In this document: piece after piece, positions 8,972-17,731 of the stretch | Position numbering within the stretch: position 1 is the first letter of the stretch | How the letters are laid out: the number at the start of each line of letters is the position of its first letter | NCBI GenBank assembly: GCA_039184335.1 | Contig: JBCDBD010000033.1 | Location: 1-41,309 of the forward strand | DNA length: 41,309 bases | From: JBCDBD01 sp039184335 | GTDB taxonomy: Bacteria > Bacteroidota > Bacteroidia > Flavobacteriales > Flavobacteriaceae | Reading direction: 5' to 3' | The notes under the pieces: model-generated | Database searches by the model: none | What the model was told of the DNA's origin: nothing | The model's input: the letters and a program-made list of their open reading frames with translations, nothing else | Program-made: the position numbers and the translations under genes

Positions 8972-10213
8972 ATGGGTAATCCAATGAAAGTTATGGCTTC
9001 ATCAAATCGTGGTCTTAGTTCAAAGAGAATAGAAATCATAGATGCACTTCGAGGATTCTCTTTGGCAGGTATTGTGATCGTACATCTGGTAGAAAACTAT
9101 ATAAGCGCAGCGCTACCCGAAAGTTTCAACAACGCGGTCCATGTCGGAGTAGCTGATTATATCGTCGATGGAATCATTGTCTTTTTACTGCGCGGTAAGT
9201 TCTTTGCACTGTTTTCTTTCTTGTTTGGACTTAGTTTCTTCATACAGATGGACAATGCCAATAAAAAGGGGAGGTATTTTGGAAGTCGGTTTGTATGGAG
9301 ATTACTGTTATTGATGGCCATTGGTTTTTTACACAGTCTTTTTTACCGGGGAGATATTCTTACGGTATATGCAATGTTGGGTATTTTTTTGGTCCCGTTC
9401 TACCGAATATCAAACAAATGGATATTAGCAGTTGTTGTGCTATTGTTTCTAGGTTTGGGAAGGTTTGTCTTCTTTTATTTCACCAAGGGAGTGCAGCTGT
9501 TTGGAAATACAGGCCTAACCCCAAATGCCCCTGAATTGATCGCCTATTATGACATTTTAAAAAATGGAAGCCTGTTCGAAGTGTTTGCTACCAATGCAAC
9601 AGAGGGCCATTTGAACAAACTTGATTTTCAATTTGGTATCTTTGGAAGGGGATACCTCACCTTTGGTTTCTTTTTACTAGGGCTTTTGATCGGTAGAATT
9701 CGACTGTTTGAAAGTTTCAGGGAACGCCCCAAGTTCTTAAAAAGAATATTGCTTTGGTCCATTGCCGTCTTCTTTGTTTCCATAGTCTTGACCGGTTTGG
9801 CCTTTATAAGCCTCGGGGAAGTTGTTACCTTTGATAGTTGGATCGCAATGTTGGCACTCACTGCAGTCGATCTCAACAATATTGCCATGACCTTTATTAT
9901 AGTCTGTCTTTTCTTCATGTTTTACAAAAAAACGAAATCAGGTAAATGGTTGTCCAGTTTTGCTCCTTATGGTAGAATGGCGCTCACAAATTATTTTTTT
10001 CAGACTGTTTTAGGTACTTTCCTGCTCTATGGTTGGGGTCTGGGACTTATAGGCGAACTGCGTAATCTCTACACCTTTGGTATGGCGTTTTTGATCATTG
10101 CGGTTCAAATGTGGGCAAGTAAATGGTGGCTAAAAAAATTTGCCTATGGTCCTTTGGAGTGGTTATGGCGCAGTGCCACCTTCTTCAAGTGGCACCCATT
10201 AGACAGAAGATGA
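8972..10213 (+). CDS. DUF418 family integral membrane protein
   Basis: A polytopic membrane protein of up to 413 residues with about eight to ten hydrophobic segments. The N-terminal RIEIIDALRGFSLAGIVIVH and the C-terminal YGPLEWLWRS are the two signature regions of the DUF418 family, which is related to membrane acyltransferases of the Acyltransferase_3 type. The family function is not established. Alternative in-frame ATGs at 8984 and 8993 are equally possible because no strong ribosome site decides between them. It diverges from the hydrolase pair and converges with the AAA+ gene at 10239. Confidence 0.85.
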   Translation: MGNPMKVMASSNRGLSSKRIEIIDALRGFSLAGIVIVHLVENYISAALPESFNNAVHVGVADYIVDGIIVFLLRGKFFALFSFLFGLSFFIQMDNANKKGRYFGSRFVWRLLLLMAIGFLHSLFYRGDILTVYAMLGIFLVPFYRISNKWILAVVVLLFLGLGRFVFFYFTKGVQLFGNTGLTPNAPELIAYYDILKNGSLFEVFATNATEGHLNKLDFQFGIFGRGYLTFGFFLLGLLIGRIRLFESFRERPKFLKRILLWSIAVFFVSIVLTGLAFISLGEVVTFDSWIAMLALTAVDLNNIAMTFIIVCLFFMFYKKTKSGKWLSSFAPYGRMALTNYFFQTVLGTFLLYGWGLGLIGELRNLYTFGMAFLIIAVQMWASKWWLKKFAYGPLEWLWRSATFFKWHPLDRR

Positions 10214-10238
10214 TATAAAGAAATGCCCACCGCAATCG

Positions 10239-11702
10239 TTAGAGCTTACTGATGTAACCGCTATAAAGGTCTTTGAACTGATAACCGCTGGTAAAACGAT
10301 GTTTGCTAAGTTTTTTATGGGCCACCAGCCCCCAAAGCAGTAATTCTTTAAGAAAATACGTGTCAGGTTGGTCTATATCAGGTTGATGCTCTGATAACAG
10401 ATCATTTAAAGGGGGTATGGAATCTAATTTTTCACGATGGGAGCTGTCGTTAACATCATCCAATAGTTCGAATCCCTCTTGGTCAAAAAACCATGCAATG
10501 ATATCATCGTATGGTGTTTCTGCATCTTTACGTTCCAATTTATTGATTTTGGGAAAGTACTGTGGAAATATACTTTTTACCGCTTCTTCGATCAAAATTT
10601 CAGCAACAGAGCCAGCCCCTTCCTGTTCCCCTTCATACACCAATTCGATTTTTCCGGTAATTGAAGGGACCACTCCCATAAAATCATTGAGTCTTACCCA
10701 GGTTTTAGCATCACCTGAAATTAATGCCCTGCGTTCTGCTGTACTCAGTAAATTTTCAAATGCAGTGATACTCATTCGGGCACTCACCCCGCTTTTGGCA
10801 TCAACATATTCGCTTTTTCGAGCCTCAAAACTGATTTGCTCCAACAGTTCCATGGCCAAATCGGGTACATGGACCAACTCGGCTTGCCTACTATCTAACT
10901 GTGCTTCTTGTTGGGTAATCTTTTTGGCTACCTGCATGGTTTCTGGATAATGGGTCAAAATCTGGGACCCAATTCTATCCTTGAGCGGTGTCACGATACT
11001 GCCGCGATTGGTATAGTCTTCAGGATTTGCGGTGAATACAAAATGGATATCCAAGGGGAGGCGTAATTTGAACCCCCGTATTTGAATATCGCCCTCTTGT
11101 AGGATATTGAACAGCGATACCTGTATTCTTGCCTGAAGATCGGGCAATTCGTTGATTACAAAGATACTTCGGTTTGCCCGCGGAATCATGCCGAAATGGA
11201 TGACCCTGTCATCTGCATAAGATAATCGTAGATTAGCTGCTTTGATGGGATCGACATCACCTATCAAATCGGCAACGGTCACATCTGGTGTAGCCAGTTT
11301 TTCATAAAAGCGCTCATTGCGATGAAGCCATGAAATGGGGGTGTCATCCCCTTTTTCAGCAAGTAGCTCCTTGGCGTACCTTGAGATAGGGTTATAGGGG
11401 TCATCGTGTATCTCAGAACCTGTGACCACTGGGATCCACTCGTCCAAAAGTTTGACCATCAATCGTGCTAAACGTGTTTTCGCCTGCCCTCTCAACCCCA
11501 ATAGGTTGATATTGTGCCGGGATAGGATGGCGCGTTCCAATTCAGGTATCACAGAGTTTTCATAGCCCCATACCCCTTCAAAGACCTGTCCCCCAGTCTT
11601 TATCTTTTTCAATAGGTTTTCGCGCAGTTCTTCTTTGATGCCCTTGCTTTTATAGCCCTGTTGTTTTAACTGGCCAAAAGTTTGGATTTTTGAGTGTTCC
11701 AT
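10239..11702 (-). CDS. AAA+ ATPase, magnesium chelatase ChlI/MoxR-like
   Basis: A 487-residue AAA+ protein with Walker A GLRGQAKT (69-76), a Walker B region reading FVINELPD (181-188), a sensor-1 region FTANPEDYTNRG (223-234) and an arginine-finger region LKDRIGSQI (240-248). The Walker B Asp is Asn here while the following Glu is kept; I recall the same ELPD motif in related proteins, so it may be family-typical. Such ATPases work with a VWA partner, which is encoded directly upstream (17 bases apart). ATG 11702 was preferred over a TTG at 11717 because a purine-rich GGAAGTGAAGAAA site lies just before it. Probable remodelling or cofactor-insertion ATPase; the target is unknown. A true magnesium chelatase role is unlikely without bacteriochlorophyll genes. 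Confidence 0.85.
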   Translation of the reverse strand: MEHSKIQTFGQLKQQGYKSKGIKEELRENLLKKIKTGGQVFEGVWGYENSVIPELERAILSRHNINLLGLRGQAKTRLARLMVKLLDEWIPVVTGSEIHDDPYNPISRYAKELLAEKGDDTPISWLHRNERFYEKLATPDVTVADLIGDVDPIKAANLRLSYADDRVIHFGMIPRANRSIFVINELPDLQARIQVSLFNILQEGDIQIRGFKLRLPLDIHFVFTANPEDYTNRGSIVTPLKDRIGSQILTHYPETMQVAKKITQQEAQLDSRQAELVHVPDLAMELLEQISFEARKSEYVDAKSGVSARMSITAFENLLSTAERRALISGDAKTWVRLNDFMGVVPSITGKIELVYEGEQEGAGSVAEILIEEAVKSIFPQYFPKINKLERKDAETPYDDIIAWFFDQEGFELLDDVNDSSHREKLDSIPPLNDLLSEHQPDIDQPDTYFLKELLLWGLVAHKKLSKHRFTSGYQFKDLYSGYISKL

Positions 11703-11719
11703 TTTCTTCACTTCCAATA

Positions 11720-12883
11720 CTATCCTTTAATTCTTTTTCTTCTATTTTGTTCGTAATCTTCAAAAATCATCTCGCCCAAACCTTTCAATCCTGTATAAAA
11801 GGCCTTTCCCTTGTTTGCCTGGGTGAACTCCCTGACAAACTGCATAAGGTAGGGATCTTGAGCTATCATAAACGTGGTGATGGGAATATGCAGTTTTCTT
11901 GCTTGTTGGGCCATGGCATAGCATTTTTCAACAATATAATCATCTAACCCGACACTATTTTTGTAGTAATCGCCATTGGGCAAGCGCAGACAACTTGGTT
12001 TACCATCGGTAATCATAAAAACTTGTTTGTTGGTATTGCGTTTTCGTCGCAACATATCCATGGCCAATTGCAGTCCGGCCACAGTATTGGTATGGTACGG
12101 GCCAACCTTCAAGTAGGGTAGATCTTTAATGGGTATGGGCCATGCATCGTTACCAAATACCAAAATATCCAAAGTATCCTTGGGGTAACGCGTCGTAATC
12201 AGTTCGGCCAGTGCCATTGCCACCTTCTTCGCAGGTGTAATACGGTCTTCCCCATACAAAATCATACTATGGCTGATGTCGATCATAAGTACCGTACTCA
12301 TTTGGGCCTTGTACTGGGTATCTTCAACCACTAAGTCATTTTCATGGAGTGAAAAGCTATCCAGTCCATTATTGACCTGTGCATTTTTAAGGGTTTCAGT
12401 CATTGAAATCCGTTCCAATGCATCTCCATAGCGGTATTCCCTAAATTCACCGGTATGTTCATCACCCCTACCCGATTTTCCAGTTTTATGGTTTCCTGAA
12501 CCACTTCGTTTTAGTTTTCCAAAAATTTGGTCAAGTGCCCTTTGGCGCAGCATACGTTCCAACTTTGCCGTTATTGAGATCTTGCCTTTGCCATCGCCTT
12601 CATCGCCTTCTTCACCTTCACTTGCTTTTCCTTCACCATCTTCAAACTCTTCCCGTATATATCCCTTGGCCTTTAAATCTTCAATAAAATCATCAATAGT
12701 GTAATCGTCATCTGTAAGTTCATACTCTTTGTCCAATTCACGTAGCCAGTCGATGGCTTCATCAAAATCCCCTGAAGTATGTGTGATGAGTTCCTGGAAA
12801 ATTTCGAACAATTTTTCGAAAGGAGTTTGGTGAGGAGCTTCGTAAGTGGTAAAACGAAAGCCTTTTCTCAGATTCATAGCCAT
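11720..12883 (-). CDS. VWA domain protein, partner of the adjacent AAA+ ATPase
   Basis: A 387-residue protein with a helical N-terminal part, a very acidic Gly/Glu/Asp linker (about residues 81-100), a basic Gly/Ser-rich stretch (125-145) and a C-terminal von Willebrand A domain from about residue 195. The metal-ion site motif is D202-I-S204-H-S206, with a later Thr-Asp in MITDGKP. The arrangement VWA then AAA+ with a 17-base gap is the classic layout of MoxR/VWA and ChlI/ChlD-type pairs. Starts at M1 and M3 cannot be told apart. It follows hisIE after 63 bases on the same strand with no terminator seen between, so it may be read from the his operon. Confidence 0.85.
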   Translation of the reverse strand: MAMNLRKGFRFTTYEAPHQTPFEKLFEIFQELITHTSGDFDEAIDWLRELDKEYELTDDDYTIDDFIEDLKAKGYIREEFEDGEGKASEGEEGDEGDGKGKISITAKLERMLRQRALDQIFGKLKRSGSGNHKTGKSGRGDEHTGEFREYRYGDALERISMTETLKNAQVNNGLDSFSLHENDLVVEDTQYKAQMSTVLMIDISHSMILYGEDRITPAKKVAMALAELITTRYPKDTLDILVFGNDAWPIPIKDLPYLKVGPYHTNTVAGLQLAMDMLRRKRNTNKQVFMITDGKPSCLRLPNGDYYKNSVGLDDYIVEKCYAMAQQARKLHIPITTFMIAQDPYLMQFVREFTQANKGKAFYTGLKGLGEMIFEDYEQNRRKRIKG

Positions 12884-12946
12884 ACTATAAATTTAAGACA
12901 TTTAGGGTGTTTGATGCTAGTTTTAATGAAAACTTAACGGTCTTGT

Positions 12947-13558
12947 CTAACCCTTATTTTTGGCATGTCGCTCTTTCAAAACGTTTATGATGTCGCTGAT
13001 TTGGTACCCTTTTGCCTGAAGTAGTATAAGATAGTGGAATAAAAGGTCTGCACTTTCGTTTAAAAAAAGGTCGTCGTCAGTGTCTTTGGCCTCAATTATG
13101 GTCTCCACGGCCTCCTCTCCCACTTTTTGGGCAATTTTATTGATCCCTTTCTGAAATAGGGAAGCTACATAACTGTCTGGGTTTTTCAAATCTTCCTTGC
13201 GTGATGTGATGATATCCTCCAAACGGGATAGAAAGCCGAATTCTTGTATGTTTTCCCCTCCCCAGCAGGTACCTGTACCTGTGTGACAGGTTGGCCCCTC
13301 AGGATGTACCTGAACGAGCAGAGTGTCATGGTCACAGTCATTTTCGATTTTCACAAGGTTCAAGTAATTGCCACTTTCTTCCCCCTTGGTCCAAAGCCGT
13401 TGTTTACTTCTACTATAAAAGGTGACCTTTTGGGTCTTCATGGTGGTTGTATAGGCCTCTTTGTTCATATAACCAAGCATCAATACATTTTTTGTGTCTG
13501 CATCTTGAATGATTGCAGGTACAAGCCCGTCTGGGTTTTTAAGAAAATCTATTTTCAT
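12947..13558 (-). CDS. hisIE: Bifunctional phosphoribosyl-AMP cyclohydrolase / phosphoribosyl-ATP pyrophosphatase
   Basis: Catalyses the second and third steps of histidine synthesis. The 203-residue protein has an N-terminal HisI domain with metal ligands in DCDHD (74-78) and CHTGTGTCW (91-99), then a HisE domain with KVGEEAVET (145-153) and ESADLLFH (168-175). The last his gene of the operon: its ATG overlaps the hisF stop by 4 bases (ATGA), which indicates translational coupling. Confidence 0.96.
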   Translation of the reverse strand: MKIDFLKNPDGLVPAIIQDADTKNVLMLGYMNKEAYTTTMKTQKVTFYSRSKQRLWTKGEESGNYLNLVKIENDCDHDTLLVQVHPEGPTCHTGTGTCWGGENIQEFGFLSRLEDIITSRKEDLKNPDSYVASLFQKGINKIAQKVGEEAVETIIEAKDTDDDLFLNESADLLFHYLILLQAKGYQISDIINVLKERHAKNKG

Positions 13559-14310
13559 AATCGTACCGGAACTCCTTCGTTCTTTAATTTTTGTTTTAAA
13601 TCTTGAATGGCTATCTCACCAAAATGAAATACGCTGGCCGCCAGTGCCGCATCGGCCTTTCCCGTTTTGAAGGTATCGACAAAATGTGCTTCGGTACCTG
13701 CCCCTCCTGATGCTATGATCGGAATGGTCAATTCATCTGAAAGTTTGGCCAAGGCTTGATTGGCAAATCCTTTTTTGGTGCCATCGTGGTCCATTGAGGT
13801 AAACAATATTTCCCCCGCACCCCGTTGTTGAACCTCTTTTGCCCAGTCAAACAAATCGATATCAGTAGGTACTTTACCCCCAACCAAATGTACTTTCCAA
13901 TGCCCATTGACCTTTTTGGCATCAATGGCCACCACAATACACTGTGATCCGTACTTGGCGACAAGTTCATCGATCAGTATTGGCCTGCGAATGGCAGCAG
14001 AATTTATCGATACTTTGTCCGCACCGTTTTTGAGCATGATATCAACATCTTCAAGAGAAGCGATTCCCCCCCCTACCGTAAACGGAATGTTTATTTTTTC
14101 ACCAACGTGGTATACGAGGTCTGCCAAGGTTTTTCTTTTCTCTTCGGTAGCTGAAATATCAAGAAATACCAGTTCATCAGCCCCATTTTCAGCATAGATG
14201 GCCGCAAGCGCAATGGGGTCGCCGGCATCCCTCAAATCTACAAAGTTGATTCCCTTTACGGTTCGACCGTCTTTGATGTCAAGGCAGGGAATGATTCTTT
14301 TGGTCAGCAT
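13555..14310 (-). CDS. hisF: Imidazole glycerol phosphate synthase, cyclase subunit
   Basis: A 251-residue beta/alpha barrel that with HisH turns PRFAR and glutamine-derived ammonia into imidazole glycerol phosphate and AICAR. The catalytic aspartates D11 (IIPCLDIKDG) and D130 (VVAIDAKK) are in place, as is the phosphate-binding GGGIAS near 80-85. The start codon directly abuts the stop codon of the DinB-like gene with no spacer, and the end overlaps hisIE by 4 bases. Confidence 0.96.
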   Translation of the reverse strand: MLTKRIIPCLDIKDGRTVKGINFVDLRDAGDPIALAAIYAENGADELVFLDISATEEKRKTLADLVYHVGEKINIPFTVGGGIASLEDVDIMLKNGADKVSINSAAIRRPILIDELVAKYGSQCIVVAIDAKKVNGHWKVHLVGGKVPTDIDLFDWAKEVQQRGAGEILFTSMDHDGTKKGFANQALAKLSDELTIPIIASGGAGTEAHFVDTFKTGKADAALAASVFHFGEIAIQDLKQKLKNEGVPVRL

Positions 14311-14823
14311 TCAATTTTTGTTTTTGATGTTCAAATTCATACCCTCATAAAATTTCAAATCTTCGTTTACCAATTGTTTTACCCAAAATGCAATTTGACC
14401 GGTATGGTACGAATAGTGTTCTACCACGTGCATGACAACCCCGATACCCGAAAAGTTGAAACCCTGTACCTCCCTTGTTTTGATGAGCTGTTGCCCATTG
14501 CTGTTTGCAATTACTTCTTTTGCCCTTTGTACTGTTATCTTCAACAGATCCAATAGTTCCTGTTTGGTATACCCTACTTCGGTGGAAAACTCCTTTGATC
14601 TTTGTCGTGTATCCTCAATTTCTCCCAAAGAGGCGATGGCATATTGCGTGATGTTGCCACAAAGGTGCAATATCAGATTGCCAATACTGTTGGAGTTTTG
14701 ATTGGGTCGTTTCCAAAGCCATACTTCGGTTATTTTGTCCAAGGCACTTTCGATCATTCGCGTACTTTCATCCATGCGATACAAGGCATTTTTTTTAAAC
14801 TCGGTAATCACGATACTTTCCAT
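14311..14823 (-). CDS. DinB-like protein inside the his operon
   Basis: A 170-residue four-helix-bundle protein of the DinB/YfiT superfamily. The candidate metal ligands are H53 (ILHLCGN), H136 and H140 (VVEHYSYHTGQI). Members include damage-inducible proteins of unknown function and thiol transferases; nothing here points to histidine synthesis. It lies between hisA (7 bases before it) and hisF (0 bases after it), so it is almost certainly cotranscribed. I chose the ATG at 14823 over a TTG at 14841 that would overlap hisA. Why such a gene sits here is unknown. The other DinB-like gene in the window (40030) is only distantly similar. Confidence 0.85.
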   Translation of the reverse strand: MESIVITEFKKNALYRMDESTRMIESALDKITEVWLWKRPNQNSNSIGNLILHLCGNITQYAIASLGEIEDTRQRSKEFSTEVGYTKQELLDLLKITVQRAKEVIANSNGQQLIKTREVQGFNFSGIGVVMHVVEHYSYHTGQIAFWVKQLVNEDLKFYEGMNLNIKNKN

Positions 14824-14830
14824 GGTCACA

Positions 14831-15601
14831 TCACTGTCCAAATTGTTCCAATTGCTTTAAGTTAATGCGATTTTCATAAATGGCCTTGCCGATTATAGCA
14901 CCTTCACAACCCAATTCGCTCAGTTTATACAGATCATCAATTTTGGAAACGCCGCCACTTGCGATCAAATGGACTCCTGGCACTTCTTTGTCTTCAACAC
15001 CGCTCATATGAACAATGGTCTCAATCTTTTTTGTTTGGGAAAGTATTTTCTGATACATTTCAAAGGCTGGGCCCTCTAACATGCCATCTTTGCCCACATC
15101 GGTACAGACTACATATTGTATTCCTTTTTTTTGAAATCGCTTGATAAAAGGCAACAGTTCATACGCTGATGCTTCTTGCCATCCAGAAATGGCAATTTTT
15201 TCTTCTTTGACATCTGCACCCAAAATGATTTTAGAAGGTCCGTAGGTCTGCAACCAGTGTAAAAAAGTCGTTTCATCCTTTACTGCTATACTACCTCCAG
15301 TAATCTGTGAAGCACCACTTTCAAATGCAATCCGTAAATCCTCATCGGTTTTGAGGCCGCCCCCAAAATCTATCTTTAACTTGGTTTTTGAGGCAATTTG
15401 GTCTAAAACCCTATAATTGACGATATGGCTTGACCGGGCCCCATCCAAGTCGACCAAGTGCAGGTACTGTATACCATGGGACTCAAACGCTTTGGCTACC
15501 TCTAAAGGGTGTTCATTATACACTTTCTGGGTATCGTAATCCCCTTTTGAGAGACGTACGCATTTACCGTCAATGATATCAATGGCAGGTATTATTCGCA
15601 T
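14831..15601 (-). CDS. hisA: ProFAR isomerase (HisA)
   Basis: A 256-residue beta/alpha barrel carrying out the Amadori isomerisation of ProFAR to PRFAR, the fourth step of histidine synthesis. Catalytic D8 (IIPAIDIIDG) and D130 (ILGADVKEE) are present, with the T167-D168 pair in VVCTDVGKDG. The protein is slightly longer than usual: an insert with IVHMSGVEDKEVPG precedes the phosphate-binding ASGGVS motif. The start overlaps the upstream GNAT gene by 10 bases. Confidence 0.95.
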   Translation of the reverse strand: MRIIPAIDIIDGKCVRLSKGDYDTQKVYNEHPLEVAKAFESHGIQYLHLVDLDGARSSHIVNYRVLDQIASKTKLKIDFGGGLKTDEDLRIAFESGASQITGGSIAVKDETTFLHWLQTYGPSKIILGADVKEEKIAISGWQEASAYELLPFIKRFQKKGIQYVVCTDVGKDGMLEGPAFEMYQKILSQTKKIETIVHMSGVEDKEVPGVHLIASGGVSKIDDLYKLSELGCEGAIIGKAIYENRINLKQLEQFGQ

Positions 15602-16020
15602 GGGGTATTCTTTTTAAACAACCAGGTTTTTGGGTTCTCAATAGTATTAAAACCAAACTTTCGGTAAAATTGCCTTGCGTCATTGGTACGCAGACCAATT
15701 CCATTGACCGTTTTGATATCTGGATGACAGCTAATATAGTCCAGTAAAGCACGACCAAGACCTTTGCCTTGATGTGATTTGACCACAAAAACGTCCATAA
15801 CCCAAGCAAAGACCACCTTGTCAGTGACAACACGGGCAAAGCCAACTTGGGTTCCATCTTGAAAGAAGAGACCAAAACATATGGAATTCTCCATTGATCT
15901 TTTCACGAGTGACATGCTTCTTCCCTTGGCCCAATATGAATCATTGCATAAATAATCGTGAATGAGTGTGACATCCATTTTTGACGTATCGGTAGATATG
16001 GAGTAATTTTCATTGCTCAT
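15592..16020 (-). CDS. GNAT family N-acetyltransferase inside the his operon
   Basis: A 142-residue single-domain GNAT protein. The acetyl-CoA loop is QGKGLG (84-89) after a beta strand VMDVFVV, and the C-terminal NDARQFYRKFGF motif is typical for the family. The substrate is unknown. It overlaps hisH by 4 bases (ATGA) and hisA by 10 bases, so it is embedded in the operon and coupled to both neighbours. It resembles the short acetyltransferases often named after their fold only. Nothing in the sequence links it to histidine synthesis. Confidence 0.88.
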   Translation of the reverse strand: MSNENYSISTDTSKMDVTLIHDYLCNDSYWAKGRSMSLVKRSMENSICFGLFFQDGTQVGFARVVTDKVVFAWVMDVFVVKSHQGKGLGRALLDYISCHPDIKTVNGIGLRTNDARQFYRKFGFNTIENPKTWLFKKNTPCE

Positions 16021-16598
16021 AACAGTAAAAAGTTTTTTAAGATCTGTTCTCCAATGGTACTGCTCTTTTCGGGATGGAACTGGGTACCATAAAAATTATC
16101 CTTGGCCAAAGCCGAACTATAACTGATACCATAATCTGATTTTGCGATGGTCGCTTCACATAATGGGGCGTAATAACTGTGTACCAAATAAATATACCCA
16201 TGTGGGTTGACATTGGTGAACAGTGGGGTCTGTAGATCTGAAATCTGGTTCCACCCTATTTGGGGTACTTTCATTCCGTTATTGAACTTTTTTACGGCGA
16301 CATCAAAAATTCCAAGTCCTTTGGTATTTCCTTCGGCTGAAGAATTGCACATCAATTGCATGCCCAGACATATGCCCAAAACCGGTTGTTCCAATACAGG
16401 AATAAGGGCATCAAGGTTGCTGGCCTTCAATTTTGCCATGGCACTGCTTGCCTCACCCACACCTGGAAATATTATCTTATCTGCAGTGACGATTTCTTGT
16501 GCATTGCCACTTAATAAGGCATCGACCCCTAAGCGTTCAAAGGCAAATTTGATGCTTTGTATGTTGCCTGCACCATAGTCAATGATCACTACCTTCAT
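16017..16598 (-). CDS. hisH: Imidazole glycerol phosphate synthase, glutaminase subunit
   Basis: A class I glutamine amidotransferase of 193 residues that supplies ammonia to HisF. The triad is C77 (GICLGMQ), H175 and E177 (TQFHPEKS). It overlaps hisB by 4 bases at its start and the GNAT gene by 4 bases at its end. It is separated from hisF by the GNAT, hisA and DinB-like genes, though the two proteins form one enzyme. Confidence 0.96.
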   Translation of the reverse strand: MKVVIIDYGAGNIQSIKFAFERLGVDALLSGNAQEIVTADKIIFPGVGEASSAMAKLKASNLDALIPVLEQPVLGICLGMQLMCNSSAEGNTKGLGIFDVAVKKFNNGMKVPQIGWNQISDLQTPLFTNVNPHGYIYLVHSYYAPLCEATIAKSDYGISYSSALAKDNFYGTQFHPEKSSTIGEQILKNFLLL

Positions 16599-17731
16599 AG
16601 CATTCCTTTTGTTGAGGGTAAAACCATTTTTTCGGGATCTCTTTTCACGGCCATTTTGATAGCCTTGGCAAAAGCTTTAAAAATGGCCTCAATTTTATGG
16701 TGCTCATTGGTCCCTTCTGCTTTGATGTTCAGGTTAGCCTTTGCCCCATCGGTAAATGATTTGAAAAAATGCGGGAACATCTCTGTGGGCATTTCCCCAA
16801 TTTTTTCCCTTTCGAAACCGGCTTCCCAGACCAACCAATTTCGCCCTCCAAAATCCAAGGTCACTTGCGCAAGGCAATCGTCCATGGGCAGACAGAATCC
16901 ATAACGCTCCATACCAATTTTATTAGAAAGTGCCTTATGGAAGACTTCGCCCAAAGCAATGGCGGTATCTTCAATGGTATGGTGTTCATCGACATGAAGA
17001 TCGCCATCGACCTCAATGTTCAAATCCAATTGTCCATGACGTGCCAATTGGTCGAGCATATGGTCAAAAAAAGCGATTCCCGTACGAATATGGCTTTTTC
17101 CCGACCCATCAAGGTTCAATGAAATCTTGACATCGGTTTCATTTGTTTTTCGATGGATTTCCGCTGTTCGTACCTGCAATTTTAAAAATGCATATAGGGT
17201 TTCCCAATCATTCGTTGTTAGCACAATATGCTTCTGCAACTCATTCTCGTTCGTTTGGATCTCTCCTTTACCTAAATGGGTATCATCGTCTATAAATATT
17301 CCTTTGGCCCCCAAATTTTTAGCCAGCTCCATATCTGTAAGCCGGTCTCCTATGACATAGGAATTTTGCAGATTGTACGAATTAGAAAAGTAGTCTTTGA
17401 GAAGCGCTGTGCCGGGTTTTCTGGTAGCTGCATTGTCACTGGCAAATGTTCGGTCAATTACCACCCGATCAAAGGCTACCCCTTCATTCTTGAAGGTATC
17501 AAGAATAAAATTGTGTACAGGCCAAAAAGTCTCCTCAGGAAAAGATGCAGTACCGAGCCCATCTTGATTGGTAACCATAACCAATTCAAAATCGAGCTCT
17601 TTTGCAATTTTACCCATGTAAGACAACGCCTTGGGATAAAAGACCAGCTTTTCAAAAGCATCTATCTGCTCATCGGAGGTTTCTTTGATCAAGGTACCAT
17701 CACGGTCAATAAACAATACTTTTTTTGCCAT
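16595..17731 (-). CDS. hisB: Bifunctional histidinol-phosphatase / imidazoleglycerol-phosphate dehydratase
   Basis: A 378-residue fusion. Residues 1 to about 185 form a HAD phosphatase (nucleophile D9 and acid D11 in FIDRDGTL; GDRLTDMELA near 128-137), and residues 190-378 form the dehydratase with FFDHMLDQLARHG (221-233) and DEHHTIED (248-255). In E. coli HisB the phosphatase half holds a zinc-binding loop with Cys residues; here the matching loop (about 88-108, VVIDRTFASDNAATRKPG) has no Cys. The start codon follows the hisC stop with no gap. Catalyses the dehydration step and the later dephosphorylation of histidinol phosphate. Confidence 0.96.
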   Translation of the reverse strand: MAKKVLFIDRDGTLIKETSDEQIDAFEKLVFYPKALSYMGKIAKELDFELVMVTNQDGLGTASFPEETFWPVHNFILDTFKNEGVAFDRVVIDRTFASDNAATRKPGTALLKDYFSNSYNLQNSYVIGDRLTDMELAKNLGAKGIFIDDDTHLGKGEIQTNENELQKHIVLTTNDWETLYAFLKLQVRTAEIHRKTNETDVKISLNLDGSGKSHIRTGIAFFDHMLDQLARHGQLDLNIEVDGDLHVDEHHTIEDTAIALGEVFHKALSNKIGMERYGFCLPMDDCLAQVTLDFGGRNWLVWEAGFEREKIGEMPTEMFPHFFKSFTDGAKANLNIKAEGTNEHHKIEAIFKAFAKAIKMAVKRDPEKMVLPSTKGML

